A DNA stretch of 7,182 bases from the NCBI GenBank assembly GCA_017615375.1, contig JAGAAH010000095.1, positions 1 to 7,182 of the forward strand, written 5' to 3'. Shown piece by piece: positions 1-5,218 of this stretch. Numbering within the stretch: the stretch's first letter is position 1; each line of letters starts with the position of its first letter. Origin of the DNA: Lachnospiraceae bacterium. Its GTDB lineage: Bacteria > Bacillota > Clostridia > Lachnospirales > Lachnospiraceae. The translations under genes were made by a program, and so were the position numbers. The notes beneath the pieces are model-generated. The model was not told the DNA's origin and did not search any database. It was given only the letters and a program-made list of their open reading frames with translations.

Positions 1-13
1 ATAAACAGGTTCT

Positions 14-26
14 CCCGCTATGCGGG
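14..26 (+). other. Small hairpin in the leader before tRNA-Glu
   Basis: CCCGC at 14-18 pairs perfectly with GCGGG at 22-26 around a TAT loop. There is no T tail, so it does not look like a terminator. It sits 17 nt before tRNA-Glu and resembles the hairpins in the other tRNA spacers, so a role in folding or processing of the precursor transcript is a reasonable inference. The transcript probably starts left of the window, because no promoter is visible in the first 43 bases. Confidence 0.5.
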
Positions 27-43
27 TCCTCCTATTTATATTT

Positions 44-115
44 GGCTCCGTGGTCAAGCGGTTAAGACATCGCCCTTTCACGGCGGTAACACGGGTTCAA
101 TTCCCGTCGGAGTCA
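44..115 (+). tRNA. tRNA-Glu (anticodon TTC)
   Basis: A complete 72-nt cloverleaf. The acceptor stem is GGCTCCG at 44-50 with CGGAGTC at 108-114 (one G-U pair), and the discriminator is A115. The anticodon loop CTTTCAC at 75-81 has TTC at 77-79. The T stem ACGGG/CCCGT closes the loop TTCAATT. No CCA is encoded, so the 3' end must be added by tRNA nucleotidyltransferase. It is the first gene of a five-gene cluster on one strand. Confidence 0.97.
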
Positions 116-121
116 CTTTTG

Positions 122-136
122 GACCATTCTATGGTC
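122..136 (+). other. Spacer hairpin between tRNA-Glu and the CAT tRNA
   Basis: GACCAT at 122-127 pairs with ATGGTC at 131-136 around a TCT loop, filling most of the 30-nt spacer. Only a short non-T-rich stretch follows, so termination is unlikely. It may keep adjacent tRNAs folding independently or mark a cleavage site; the function is inferred only from position. Confidence 0.5.
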
Positions 137-145
137 TTAATCAAC

Positions 146-219
146 GGACCTTTAGCTCAGTTGGTTAGAGCAACCGGCTCATAACCGGTCGGTCCTGGGT
201 TCGAGTCCCCGAAGGTCCA
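146..219 (+). tRNA. tRNA with anticodon CAT (probably Ile2, possibly elongator Met)
   Basis: A 74-nt cloverleaf with acceptor stem GGACCTT at 146-152 and AAGGTCC at 212-218, discriminator A219, and loop CTCATAA at 178-184 with CAT at 180-182. The anticodon alone cannot decide identity: CAT reads AUG as elongator Met, or AUA as Ile2 once TilS converts the C to lysidine. From memory, the GGACCTT/AAGGTCC acceptor stem resembles Firmicute and mycoplasma Ile2 tRNAs more than Bacillus elongator Met tRNA, so I lean to Ile2. It is not an initiator, because the first acceptor pair is a normal G-C. One oddity: the T stem 195-199/207-211 has a T196-C210 mismatch. Confidence 0.93.
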
Positions 220-236
220 TTTTCAATATTTTTTCT

Positions 237-310
237 GGCCCAGTGGCTCAGTTGGTTAGAGCGTCGCCCTGTCACGGCGAAGGTCACGGGTTCGAGTCCC
301 GTTTGGGTCG
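237..310 (+). tRNA. tRNA-Asp (anticodon GTC)
   Basis: A 74-nt cloverleaf. The acceptor is GGCCCAG at 237-243 with TTGGGTC at 303-309, including two G-U pairs. The discriminator is G310, the expected identity base for Asp. The anticodon loop CTGTCAC carries GTC, and the T stem ACGGG/CCCGT is intact. No CCA is encoded. It follows the CAT tRNA by only 17 nt, the one cluster spacer without a hairpin. Confidence 0.97.
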
Positions 311-314
311 TTAT

Positions 315-330
315 TAGGAGGAAACTCCTA
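315..330 (+). other. GAAA-tetraloop hairpin between tRNA-Asp and tRNA-Val
   Basis: TAGGAG at 315-320 pairs perfectly with CTCCTA at 325-330 around a GAAA loop, a stable GNRA tetraloop. No T tail follows directly. The right arm belongs to a 16-base element (325-340) that also precedes tRNA-Glu at 29-44 with one difference. Confidence 0.6.
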
Positions 331-339
331 TTTGTATTT

Positions 340-412
340 GGGATCTTAGCTCAGCTGGGAGAGCATCTGCCTTACAAGCAGAGGGTCATAGGTTCGAGCC
401 CTATAGGTCCCA
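340..412 (+). tRNA. tRNA-Val (anticodon TAC)
   Basis: A 73-nt cloverleaf with acceptor GGGATCT at 340-346 and AGGTCCC at 405-411 (one G-U pair), and discriminator A412. The anticodon loop CTTACAA contains TAC. The T stem ATAGG/CCTAT encloses TTCGAGC. No CCA is encoded. It is followed by the longest spacer of the cluster. Confidence 0.97.
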
Positions 413-413
413 T

Positions 414-505
414 TTCCCTTAGGGGAAGACACATCCCCTATGTGCTTCACACTACTAGTGGGGAAGGCGCACATCCTTCTCACTACAAGTGGGGAAGTCG
501 CGCAT
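414..505 (+). repeat. Three degenerate copies of a GGGGAAG unit in the tRNA spacer
   Basis: Related units start at 422 (GGGGAAGACACATCC), 460 (GGGGAAGGCGCACATCC) and 491 (GGGGAAGTCGCGCAT), with spacings of 38 and 31. The last two share a longer direct repeat, 450-474 against 481-505, identical at 22 of 25 bases and starting CACTAC. Copies one and two each form a small hairpin: 420-426 with 434-440 (7 bp), and 463-467 with 475-479 (5 bp). No credible reading frame covers this stretch. The pattern fits local duplication inside a tRNA spacer; function is unknown. Confidence 0.7.
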
Positions 506-579
506 TTAAATCGCTTACGCGATAGAGCGCGACGTAATTAAAAGAAATCTTCCCACTTACGTGGGCCCCTTCTTTTAAT
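487..579 (+). other. Nested stem-loop structure before tRNA-Leu
   Basis: Several perfect inverted repeats lie here. GTCGCGC at 497-503 pairs with GCGCGAC at 527-533, enclosing ATCGC/GCGAT (510-514/519-523) with a TTAC loop. ATTAAAAGAA at 537-546 pairs with TTCTTTTAAT at 570-579, enclosing CCCAC/GTGGG (552-556/561-565), again with a TTAC loop. As an alternative, AAGTGGGGAAG at 487-497 can pair with CTTCCCACTT at 549-558 with one bulge, which would compete with the second stem. This looks like structured precursor RNA between tRNA-Val and tRNA-Leu. A processing role, a former mobile palindromic element and a small RNA are all possible, and the sequence does not decide. Confidence 0.55.
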
Positions 580-583
580 ACTT

Positions 584-667
584 GCCGGCGTGGCGGAACT
601 GGCAGACGCGCAGGACTTAAAATCCTGTTGTAGCAATACAGTACCGGTTCGATTCCGGTCGCCGGCA
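584..667 (+). tRNA. tRNA-Leu (anticodon TAA)
   Basis: An 84-nt class II tRNA. The acceptor GCCGGCG at 584-590 pairs with CGCCGGC at 660-666, and the discriminator is A667, as expected for Leu. The anticodon stem CAGGA/TCCTG closes the loop CTTAAAA with TAA at 618-620. The long variable arm TGTA-GCAA-TACA forms its own stem, as in Leu and Ser tRNAs. No CCA is encoded. It is the last gene of the cluster and is followed at once by a terminator. Confidence 0.97.
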
Positions 668-674
668 TTGAATT

Positions 675-706
675 AAAGCTTCGAATGAGAATTCGAAGCT
701 TTTTTC
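675..706 (+). terminator. Intrinsic terminator of the tRNA cluster
   Basis: A perfect 12-bp stem, 675-686 with 691-702 (core AAGCTTCGAAT), closed by a GAGA tetraloop and followed by a run of six T at 700-705. It starts 8 nt after tRNA-Leu, so it ends the tRNA transcript and separates it from pduL. Confidence 0.93.
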
Positions 707-740
707 ATACCTTAATATGATGGATTTAGCGTATTTTTAC

Positions 741-769
741 TTGAAAGAAATGGTTCTTCGTTGTATTAT
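741..769 (+). promoter_or_regulatory. Probable sigma-A promoter of pduL
   Basis: TTGAAA (741-746) and TATTAT (764-769) are separated by 17 bp, each one base away from the consensus hexamers. A start near 776 would give a leader of about 50 nt. That leader contains a weak imperfect inverted repeat (782-801, AATT and GGC/GCC arms). No operator-like palindrome is evident, which suggests constitutive expression. Confidence 0.7.
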
Positions 770-825
770 AGACAAGTAGGCAATTAGGCGTTAAGCCAAT
801 TAAAATATGTAAAGGATGAATTAAT

Positions 826-1404
826 ATGAAGAATGAAGTAATGGTTGAAGTTTCTGCAAGACATATTCACTTGACACAGGAACAGATTGAGATTTTATTC
901 GGTAAGGGACATCAGCTCACAGTTAAGAAGGAGCTTTCACAGCCGGGTCAGTACGCATCTGAAGAGCGTGTAACAGTTGTAGGACCAAAGAGAAGCTTAG
1001 AGCGTGTATCTATCTTAGGACCTGCAAGAAAGGCTGCTCAGGTAGAGCTTTCTAAGACAGACTGTATGTCAATCGGTCTTAAGGATGTACCGGTACGTGA
1101 ATCCGGAGATATCGAAGGAACACCCGGCGTTACATTAAAGACAGAGTTTGGCGAGCTTACACTTGATAAGGGTGTTATCGTTGCAAAGCGTCACATCCAT
1201 ATGACAACAAAGGATGCTGAAGAATTCGGTGTTAAGGATAAGGATGTTGTAAGCGTAGAGACCAATTGCGACGGACGTAAGCTTACATTCGGTGATGTAG
1301 TTGTTCGTGTATCCGACAGCTATGCACTTGCTATGCATATCGATACAGATGAAGCTAATGCAGGTAATATTGCAGGCGATGTAACAGGTATCGTTATTAA
1401 ATAA
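826..1404 (+). CDS. pduL: PduL-type phosphate propanoyl/acetyl transferase
   Basis: This 192-residue protein reads as a PduL phosphotransacylase, which exchanges CoA and phosphate between acyl-CoA and acyl phosphate; the family acts on propionyl-CoA and acetyl-CoA. Both halves carry the family HxH metal motif: ARHIHLT with H13 and H15, and KRHIHMT with H123 and H125. E74, H171 (MHIDTDEANA) and R68 in GPAR sit where the family's other zinc ligands and phosphate-binding Arg are expected. The protein begins directly at the first barrel, without the roughly 20-residue N-terminal extension that targets some homologs to bacterial microcompartments. No shell genes are nearby, so a free cytosolic enzyme supporting acetate or propionate formation is more likely. 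An AAAGGA site lies 9 nt before the ATG. Lysine is almost always AAG, hinting at high expression. It stands alone between its own promoter and terminator. Confidence 0.93.
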   Translation: MKNEVMVEVSARHIHLTQEQIEILFGKGHQLTVKKELSQPGQYASEERVTVVGPKRSLERVSILGPARKAAQVELSKTDCMSIGLKDVPVRESGDIEGTPGVTLKTEFGELTLDKGVIVAKRHIHMTTKDAEEFGVKDKDVVSVETNCDGRKLTFGDVVVRVSDSYALAMHIDTDEANAGNIAGDVTGIVIK

Positions 1405-1411
1405 TTATTCT

Positions 1412-1441
1412 TTGATTATTATCCCAAAGTTATGGTATTAT
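1412..1441 (+). promoter_or_regulatory. Candidate promoter for the GH5 gene inside the pduL terminator
   Basis: TTGATT (1412-1417) and TATTAT (1436-1441) are 18 bp apart. The -10 lies in the loop and upper stem of the pduL terminator. A start near 1448 would leave a leader of about 30 nt before the GH5 ATG. The area is AT-rich, so a chance match is possible. Without it the gene would depend on read-through of a strong terminator. Confidence 0.35.
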
Positions 1442-1463
1442 TACTGTAACTTTGGGATTTTTA
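1421..1463 (+). terminator. Intrinsic terminator after pduL
   Basis: A long hairpin pairs 1421-1437 with 1442-1458: 17 bp including two G-U pairs, with core CCCAAAGTTA/TAACTTTGGG and a TTAT loop. It is followed by T at 1458-1462. It starts 17 nt after the pduL stop and ends about 7 nt before the ribosome-binding site of the next gene, so pduL and the GH5 gene are probably separate units. Confidence 0.9.
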
Positions 1464-1479
1464 TTTATCGGAGGTACGT

Positions 1480-2514
1480 ATGATGCGAGAATTAAAAGGA
1501 TATAAGCAAGGCGTTAATTTGGGCGGATGGTATTCACAATGTGATTATTCAGAAGATAGGCTTGATAATTTTATCGTGGAAAGCGATTTTGAAAGAATTG
1601 CAAAGTGGGGATTTGATCACGTAAGACTTCCGATAGATTACAATATTGTAATTAAATCCGATGGACAGCTTATAGAAGACGGTTTTAATCGAATCGAGAA
1701 AGTGATTAAGTGGTGCGTTGAGTATGGCCTTAATGTAGTTCTTGACCTTCATAAGACACTTGGATACTCATTCGATGAAGGAGAGAACGAATCGGGATTC
1801 TTTACTTCGCCTGAATATCAGGAAATTTTCTATGCATTCTGGAATGAGATGATAAGAAGATTCGGTAAATATGAGAAGAACGTAATGTTTGAGCTTTTAA
1901 ACGAAGTCACCGATAAGGAATATCTTACGTCATGGATTAACATATATAAGCATGCGATAAGTTTAATCAGGGAGACACTTCCTAATATCAAGATTCTTGT
2001 CGGAAGTTACTGGTATAATTCCGTGTGGACGGTAAAGGATCTTGAAGGACCGTTTGACGAGAATACGGTGCTTAGTTTTCACTGCTACGATCCGCAACTT
2101 TTTACGCATCAAAGAGCATATTGGCAGAAGATGATGCCTGCGGATTTCGTAACGGAATATCCTGTAAAGTACGGATTCTTAAAGGAAAAAAGCCAAGAAA
2201 TCTATGGTAATTCCGAAATGTTTGAAGGATTTGACGAAAATGAAATTATAGGTCCGAAATTCTTTGAGCATATCTTTGAATCTGCCATTAATACAGCGGA
2301 AAAATTCGATGTTCCTTTATACTGCGGAGAGTATGGAGTAATAGACAAAGCTGATATTGAAAGTACTTTAAGGTGGTATAGAGATATCCATGCGGTATTA
2401 AAGAAGCATAATATTGGCCATGCTCTTTGGAGTTATCGCGAGATGGATTTTGGGCTTACGGATACCAGAATGGATTCAATCAGGGATGATATAATTAAAA
2501 GCGGAAGAATGTAA
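1480..2514 (+). CDS. Intracellular GH5 family beta-glycosidase (cellulase fold)
   Basis: This 344-residue protein is a single glycoside hydrolase family 5 (alpha/beta)8 barrel, a retaining enzyme. In order it shows GVNLGGW (11-17), HVRLP with the conserved Arg (R49), DLH (89-91), ELLNEV with probable acid/base E142, SFHCYDP with H201 and Y203, YCGEYGV with probable nucleophile E284, and ALWSY with W317 forming the sugar platform. There is no signal peptide, carbohydrate-binding module or dockerin, so it probably acts in the cytoplasm on imported oligosaccharides. Cello- or beta-glucan oligomers are favoured by the neighbouring cellobiose phosphorylase and sugar transporter, but GH5 also includes mannanases and other activities, and I cannot assign the subfamily. 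GGAGG lies 5 nt before ATG 1480 and 8 nt before ATG 1483; the second start has better spacing and would remove one Met. It converges on the phosphorylase gene. Confidence 0.88.
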   Translation: MMRELKGYKQGVNLGGWYSQCDYSEDRLDNFIVESDFERIAKWGFDHVRLPIDYNIVIKSDGQLIEDGFNRIEKVIKWCVEYGLNVVLDLHKTLGYSFDEGENESGFFTSPEYQEIFYAFWNEMIRRFGKYEKNVMFELLNEVTDKEYLTSWINIYKHAISLIRETLPNIKILVGSYWYNSVWTVKDLEGPFDENTVLSFHCYDPQLFTHQRAYWQKMMPADFVTEYPVKYGFLKEKSQEIYGNSEMFEGFDENEIIGPKFFEHIFESAINTAEKFDVPLYCGEYGVIDKADIESTLRWYRDIHAVLKKHNIGHALWSYREMDFGLTDTRMDSIRDDIIKSGRM

Positions 2515-2527
2515 TATAAGACAAAAT

Positions 2528-2569
2528 AAAAACGCTGCAAGCAATTGGGGTTGGCTTGCAGCGCTTTTT
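2528..2569. terminator. Bidirectional terminator between the convergent GH5 and GH94 genes
   Basis: CGCTGCAAGC (2533-2542) pairs perfectly with GCTTGCAGCG (2554-2563), a 10-bp stem with an 11-nt loop. Five T follow at 2565-2569 for the + strand. Five A precede it at 2528-2532, giving a U tail on the - strand. It lies 13 nt after the GH5 stop and 14 nt beyond the phosphorylase stop, so one hairpin can end both transcripts. Confidence 0.9.
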
Positions 2570-2583
2570 AGATAAGGGGGCTA

Positions 2584-5013
2584 TCATCCTAATATAACTT
2601 CTACATTGATTGCAGAATCTGTTGGAGGAATAGGACCGATAGGCGTTTCAAGGCCATTAACAATTAATTTGCTAACGCCTTTTTCAATACCGTTGGGGTT
2701 TTTAACGGTTATATGATATACGCAGTCTCTGTATTTACGGTCGATGGTGTATTCCTTCATGTTACGAGGAATGCATGGATCGATTAAAAGACCGTCGTAT
2801 TCAGGCTTAATTCCAAGTATTGCCTGCGAAAGTGTGGCAAATGTCCAGGCAGCGGTTCCCGTAAGCCAGGAATTCTTGCCTTCTCCAAAGGAAGGAGCGT
2901 CTTTGCCTGCAACCATCTGGCAATATACATAAGGTTCTGTTCTATGTATCTCTGAAATCTCCTCGAGGAAAGCAGGGCAGGTTTTCTTGTATAATTCCAT
3001 CGCTCTGTCACCATGTCCAACCATGGTTTCCGCAAAAATAACCCAAGGGTTATTGTGACAGAAGATACCTGCGTTCTCTTTATATCCCGGAGGATATGAG
3101 CTTATCTCACCAAGATTAAGTCTGTATGTCGTATAAGGCGGGTTAAGAAGTACGATGCCGTACTTGGTGTCAAGGCGCTGTGCAACTGATTCAAGAGCGC
3201 GCTTGGCGTAACCATTTTCAAGACCGATACCTGCCATTATGCACATACCCTGAGGCTCGATAAAAATCTGACCTTCATCACATTCTTTTGAACCGACCTT
3301 GTCTCCGTTGGCATCAAATGCACGTAAGAACCATTCGCCGTCCCAACCTGAAGCAATTACGGTTTCATGCATTGCATACACGGCGTCATAAGCTTTCTCA
3401 GCTTCGTCTTTAATACCGAGTCTGTCGAGTATTCTTGCATATTCTCTGCCGTATTTTACAAACATGCCCGCAATAAATACCGATTCTGCGACAGGTCCTT
3501 CGCTTGGACCGGTTATCTGGAAGGATTCACCCGGATGTTCCGAGAAACAGTTTAAGTTAAGACAATCATTCCAGTCTGCACGTCCGATAAGAGGTAACTT
3601 ATGCGGTCCCAAGTTATTAAGTGTGTAGTTAAAACTTCTTCTTAAGTGCTCAAGAAGTGAAGAAGCAATGGAAGAATCGTTATCAAAATCAACAACTTCG
3701 TCTAAGATACCAAAATCGCCTGTTTCCTTAAGATATGCGGACACTGCAGCTATAAGCCAGAGAGGATCGTCGTTGAATCCTCCGCCGATATCGGAATTTC
3801 CCTTTTTGGTAAGCGGCTGATACTGGTGATATGCACCGCCGTCAGGCTTTTGGGTAGCAGCTATATCGAGAATTCTTGCACGGGCTTTATCAGGAATCAT
3901 ATGTACGAAACCAAGTAAGTCCTGACAGGAATCTCTGAATCCCATTCCGCGGCCGATTCCCGATTCAAAATACGAAGCCGAACGCGACATGTTGAATGTT
4001 ACCATACACTGGTAAGCATTCCATATGTTAATCATTCTGTTAAGTTTATTGTCACTTGTATTTACTTTAAATCCCTGTAAAAGCTCATCCCAGAAGGAGT
4101 TAAGCTTGCGTAAGCCTTCGTCGAACTGCGAATCCGTAAGATAACGGTCGGTAAGTTCATGAGAGTACTTCTTATTAATTACATTTGGAGCAGTAAACTT
4201 CTCTTCGTAAGGAACTTCTACATAACCAAGACCGAAAATGAAGGATTTCTCTTCATTAGGGTTAAGCGTAACTTTTATTTCGTGAGCACCGATCGGCTGC
4301 CAGCCGTGAGCTATAGAGTTCTTGCAATGGCCTTCGATTACTGCCTTAGGCATAGCAGGAGAACCATATAATCCGATGAATTCATCACGAATTGTATCAA
4401 ATGCTTTAATATTTGCATTAGTATAGAAAACAGCGTAATGGTTACGACGCTCTCTATATTCCGTTTTATGATAGATGAAGCTTCCTTCTACTTCTACTTC
4501 ACCCGTTGAGTAATTGCGCTGGAAGTTGGTTGTATCATCAACCGCATCCCAGAGACAAAACTCAACGAAAGAGAAAAGGGTAAGTTTCTTTTGTTTATTA
4601 CTGTTATTCTTTAATGTAATTCTTGTAAGAAGGATATTGTCATTCTTTGGAACGTACATCTCCTGCTTGGCTAAAATGCCGTTTTTAGAACCGGTAATTA
4701 TCGTATATCCGAGACCATGTCGGCATTCGTAGCTATCAAGCGCAGTTTTTACAGGCTGCCAACCCGGATTCCATATAAGATCTTCATCCTTTATATAGAA
4801 ATGAAAACCATCGCTGTCAAGCGGAGTATTATTGTAACGGTAACGTGTAATACGCCTTAATTTCGCATCTTTATAGAAAGTGTAACCTCCGGCAGTATTG
4901 GAAAGTAATGTAAAAAAGTCGTCGCTGCCAAGATAGTTGATCCAAGGTAGCGGAGTATCATATCTTTCTATTACGTATTCTTTGTTATCGTCATCAAAAT
5001 GTCCGAATTGCAT
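2584..5013 (-). CDS. Cellobiose phosphorylase (GH94)
   Basis: This 809-residue protein is full length for a cellobiose phosphorylase, which converts cellobiose and phosphate into alpha-glucose 1-phosphate and glucose in the cytoplasm, saving ATP over hydrolysis. The N-terminus ([40 protein letters not shown]) matches known cellobiose phosphorylases closely. The (alpha/alpha)6 catalytic region has [10 protein letters not shown] (residues 356-365), RADWNDCLN with the probable general acid D483, and EPQGM. Probable phosphate contacts are H653 in CHNNPW and T718-G719 in WLTGTA; these agree in order and spacing with the Cellvibrio gilvus enzyme as I recall it. There is no signal peptide. A GGAGG site lies 9 nt before the ATG. 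The gene is divergent from a sugar transporter and has a LacI-type half operator in its leader. Cellodextrin phosphorylase and other GH94 specificities are less likely given the N-terminal match. Confidence 0.95.
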   Translation of the reverse strand: MQFGHFDDDNKEYVIERYDTPLPWINYLGSDDFFTLLSNTAGGYTFYKDAKLRRITRYRYNNTPLDSDGFHFYIKDEDLIWNPGWQPVKTALDSYECRHGLGYTIITGSKNGILAKQEMYVPKNDNILLTRITLKNNSNKQKKLTLFSFVEFCLWDAVDDTTNFQRNYSTGEVEVEGSFIYHKTEYRERRNHYAVFYTNANIKAFDTIRDEFIGLYGSPAMPKAVIEGHCKNSIAHGWQPIGAHEIKVTLNPNEEKSFIFGLGYVEVPYEEKFTAPNVINKKYSHELTDRYLTDSQFDEGLRKLNSFWDELLQGFKVNTSDNKLNRMINIWNAYQCMVTFNMSRSASYFESGIGRGMGFRDSCQDLLGFVHMIPDKARARILDIAATQKPDGGAYHQYQPLTKKGNSDIGGGFNDDPLWLIAAVSAYLKETGDFGILDEVVDFDNDSSIASSLLEHLRRSFNYTLNNLGPHKLPLIGRADWNDCLNLNCFSEHPGESFQITGPSEGPVAESVFIAGMFVKYGREYARILDRLGIKDEAEKAYDAVYAMHETVIASGWDGEWFLRAFDANGDKVGSKECDEGQIFIEPQGMCIMAGIGLENGYAKRALESVAQRLDTKYGIVLLNPPYTTYRLNLGEISSYPPGYKENAGIFCHNNPWVIFAETMVGHGDRAMELYKKTCPAFLEEISEIHRTEPYVYCQMVAGKDAPSFGEGKNSWLTGTAAWTFATLSQAILGIKPEYDGLLIDPCIPRNMKEYTIDRKYRDCVYHITVKNPNGIEKGVSKLIVNGLETPIGPIPPTDSAINVEVILG

Positions 5014-5030
5014 ATATTTTTTCCTCCATT

Positions 5031-5045
5031 TCGAAAACGATTAAG
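5031..5045. promoter_or_regulatory. LacI-family operator-like site in the phosphorylase leader
   Basis: CGAAAACG (5032-5039) is the exact reverse complement of the right half, CGTTTTCG, of the operator at 5151-5164. The other half, ATTAAG, is degenerate. The site lies between the probable start of phosphorylase transcription (about 5054) and its ribosome-binding site, where a bound repressor could block elongation. It also resembles a catabolite (cre) site, so CcpA is an alternative binder. Confidence 0.5.
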
Positions 5046-5060
5046 TAATAATTTGATTTT

Positions 5061-5089
5061 AGCATACCTTATATAAAACCATTTTGCAA
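5061..5089 (-). promoter_or_regulatory. Candidate promoter of the cellobiose phosphorylase gene
   Basis: On the - strand, TTGCAA (5084-5089) and TATGCT (5061-5066) are 17 bp apart, each matching consensus at four of six positions. A start near 5054 gives a leader of about 40 nt containing the operator-like site. A nearby TAAAAT hexamer (- strand) is an alternative -10 but has no good -35. Confidence 0.5.
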
Positions 5090-5113
5090 GGGAAAAATAA
5101 AATAATTATTTGC

Positions 5114-5142
5114 TTGACAAAATAAACACACTATGGTAAAAC
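5114..5142 (+). promoter_or_regulatory. Probable promoter of the sugar transporter operon
   Basis: A perfect -35 TTGACA (5114-5119) is followed after 17 bp by TAAAAC (5137-5142), a four-of-six -10. The predicted start, near 5149, falls at the edge of the operator palindrome, the classic arrangement for repression. The leader to the binding-protein ATG is about 70 nt. Confidence 0.65.
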
Positions 5143-5150
5143 AAAATTAA

Positions 5151-5164
5151 CGAAACCGTTTTCG
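5151..5164. promoter_or_regulatory. LacI-family operator at the transporter start site
   Basis: CGAAACCGTTTTCG is a near-palindrome centred on CG (5157-5158), with arms pairing at five of six positions. A central CG flanked by A-rich and T-rich arms is typical of LacI/GalR-family operators, including CcpA cre sites. Its position overlapping the predicted start suggests repression relieved by a sugar. No regulator gene lies in the window. Confidence 0.7.
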
Positions 5165-5218
5165 CATATCGTGGGCGGTTAGCGAATAATTTACATATGT
5201 ATCCGGGAGGGCGATATA

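Noticed and set aside
450..505. CRISPR-like short repeat array
   Set aside because: There are only two or three imperfect copies, the spacing between them is under 10 nt beyond the repeat itself, and no cas genes are seen.
483..668. 61-codon reading frame on the - strand over the spacer and tRNA-Leu
   Set aside because: It runs antisense through a complete tRNA gene and a structured spacer, and no ribosome-binding site or recognisable protein is seen.
1135..1338. 67-codon frame on the - strand inside pduL
   Set aside because: It is fully antisense to a conserved enzyme and its sequence looks like a codon-bias shadow.
4159..4732. Two + strand frames of 70-72 codons opposite the phosphorylase gene
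   Set aside because: They lie antisense to conserved phosphorylase sequence, with no ribosome-binding site or family resemblance.
5149..5218. Riboswitch in the 70-nt transporter leader
   Set aside because: Only a weak 5-bp TTCGC/GCGAA pairing is visible and no known aptamer core or expression platform is recognisable.
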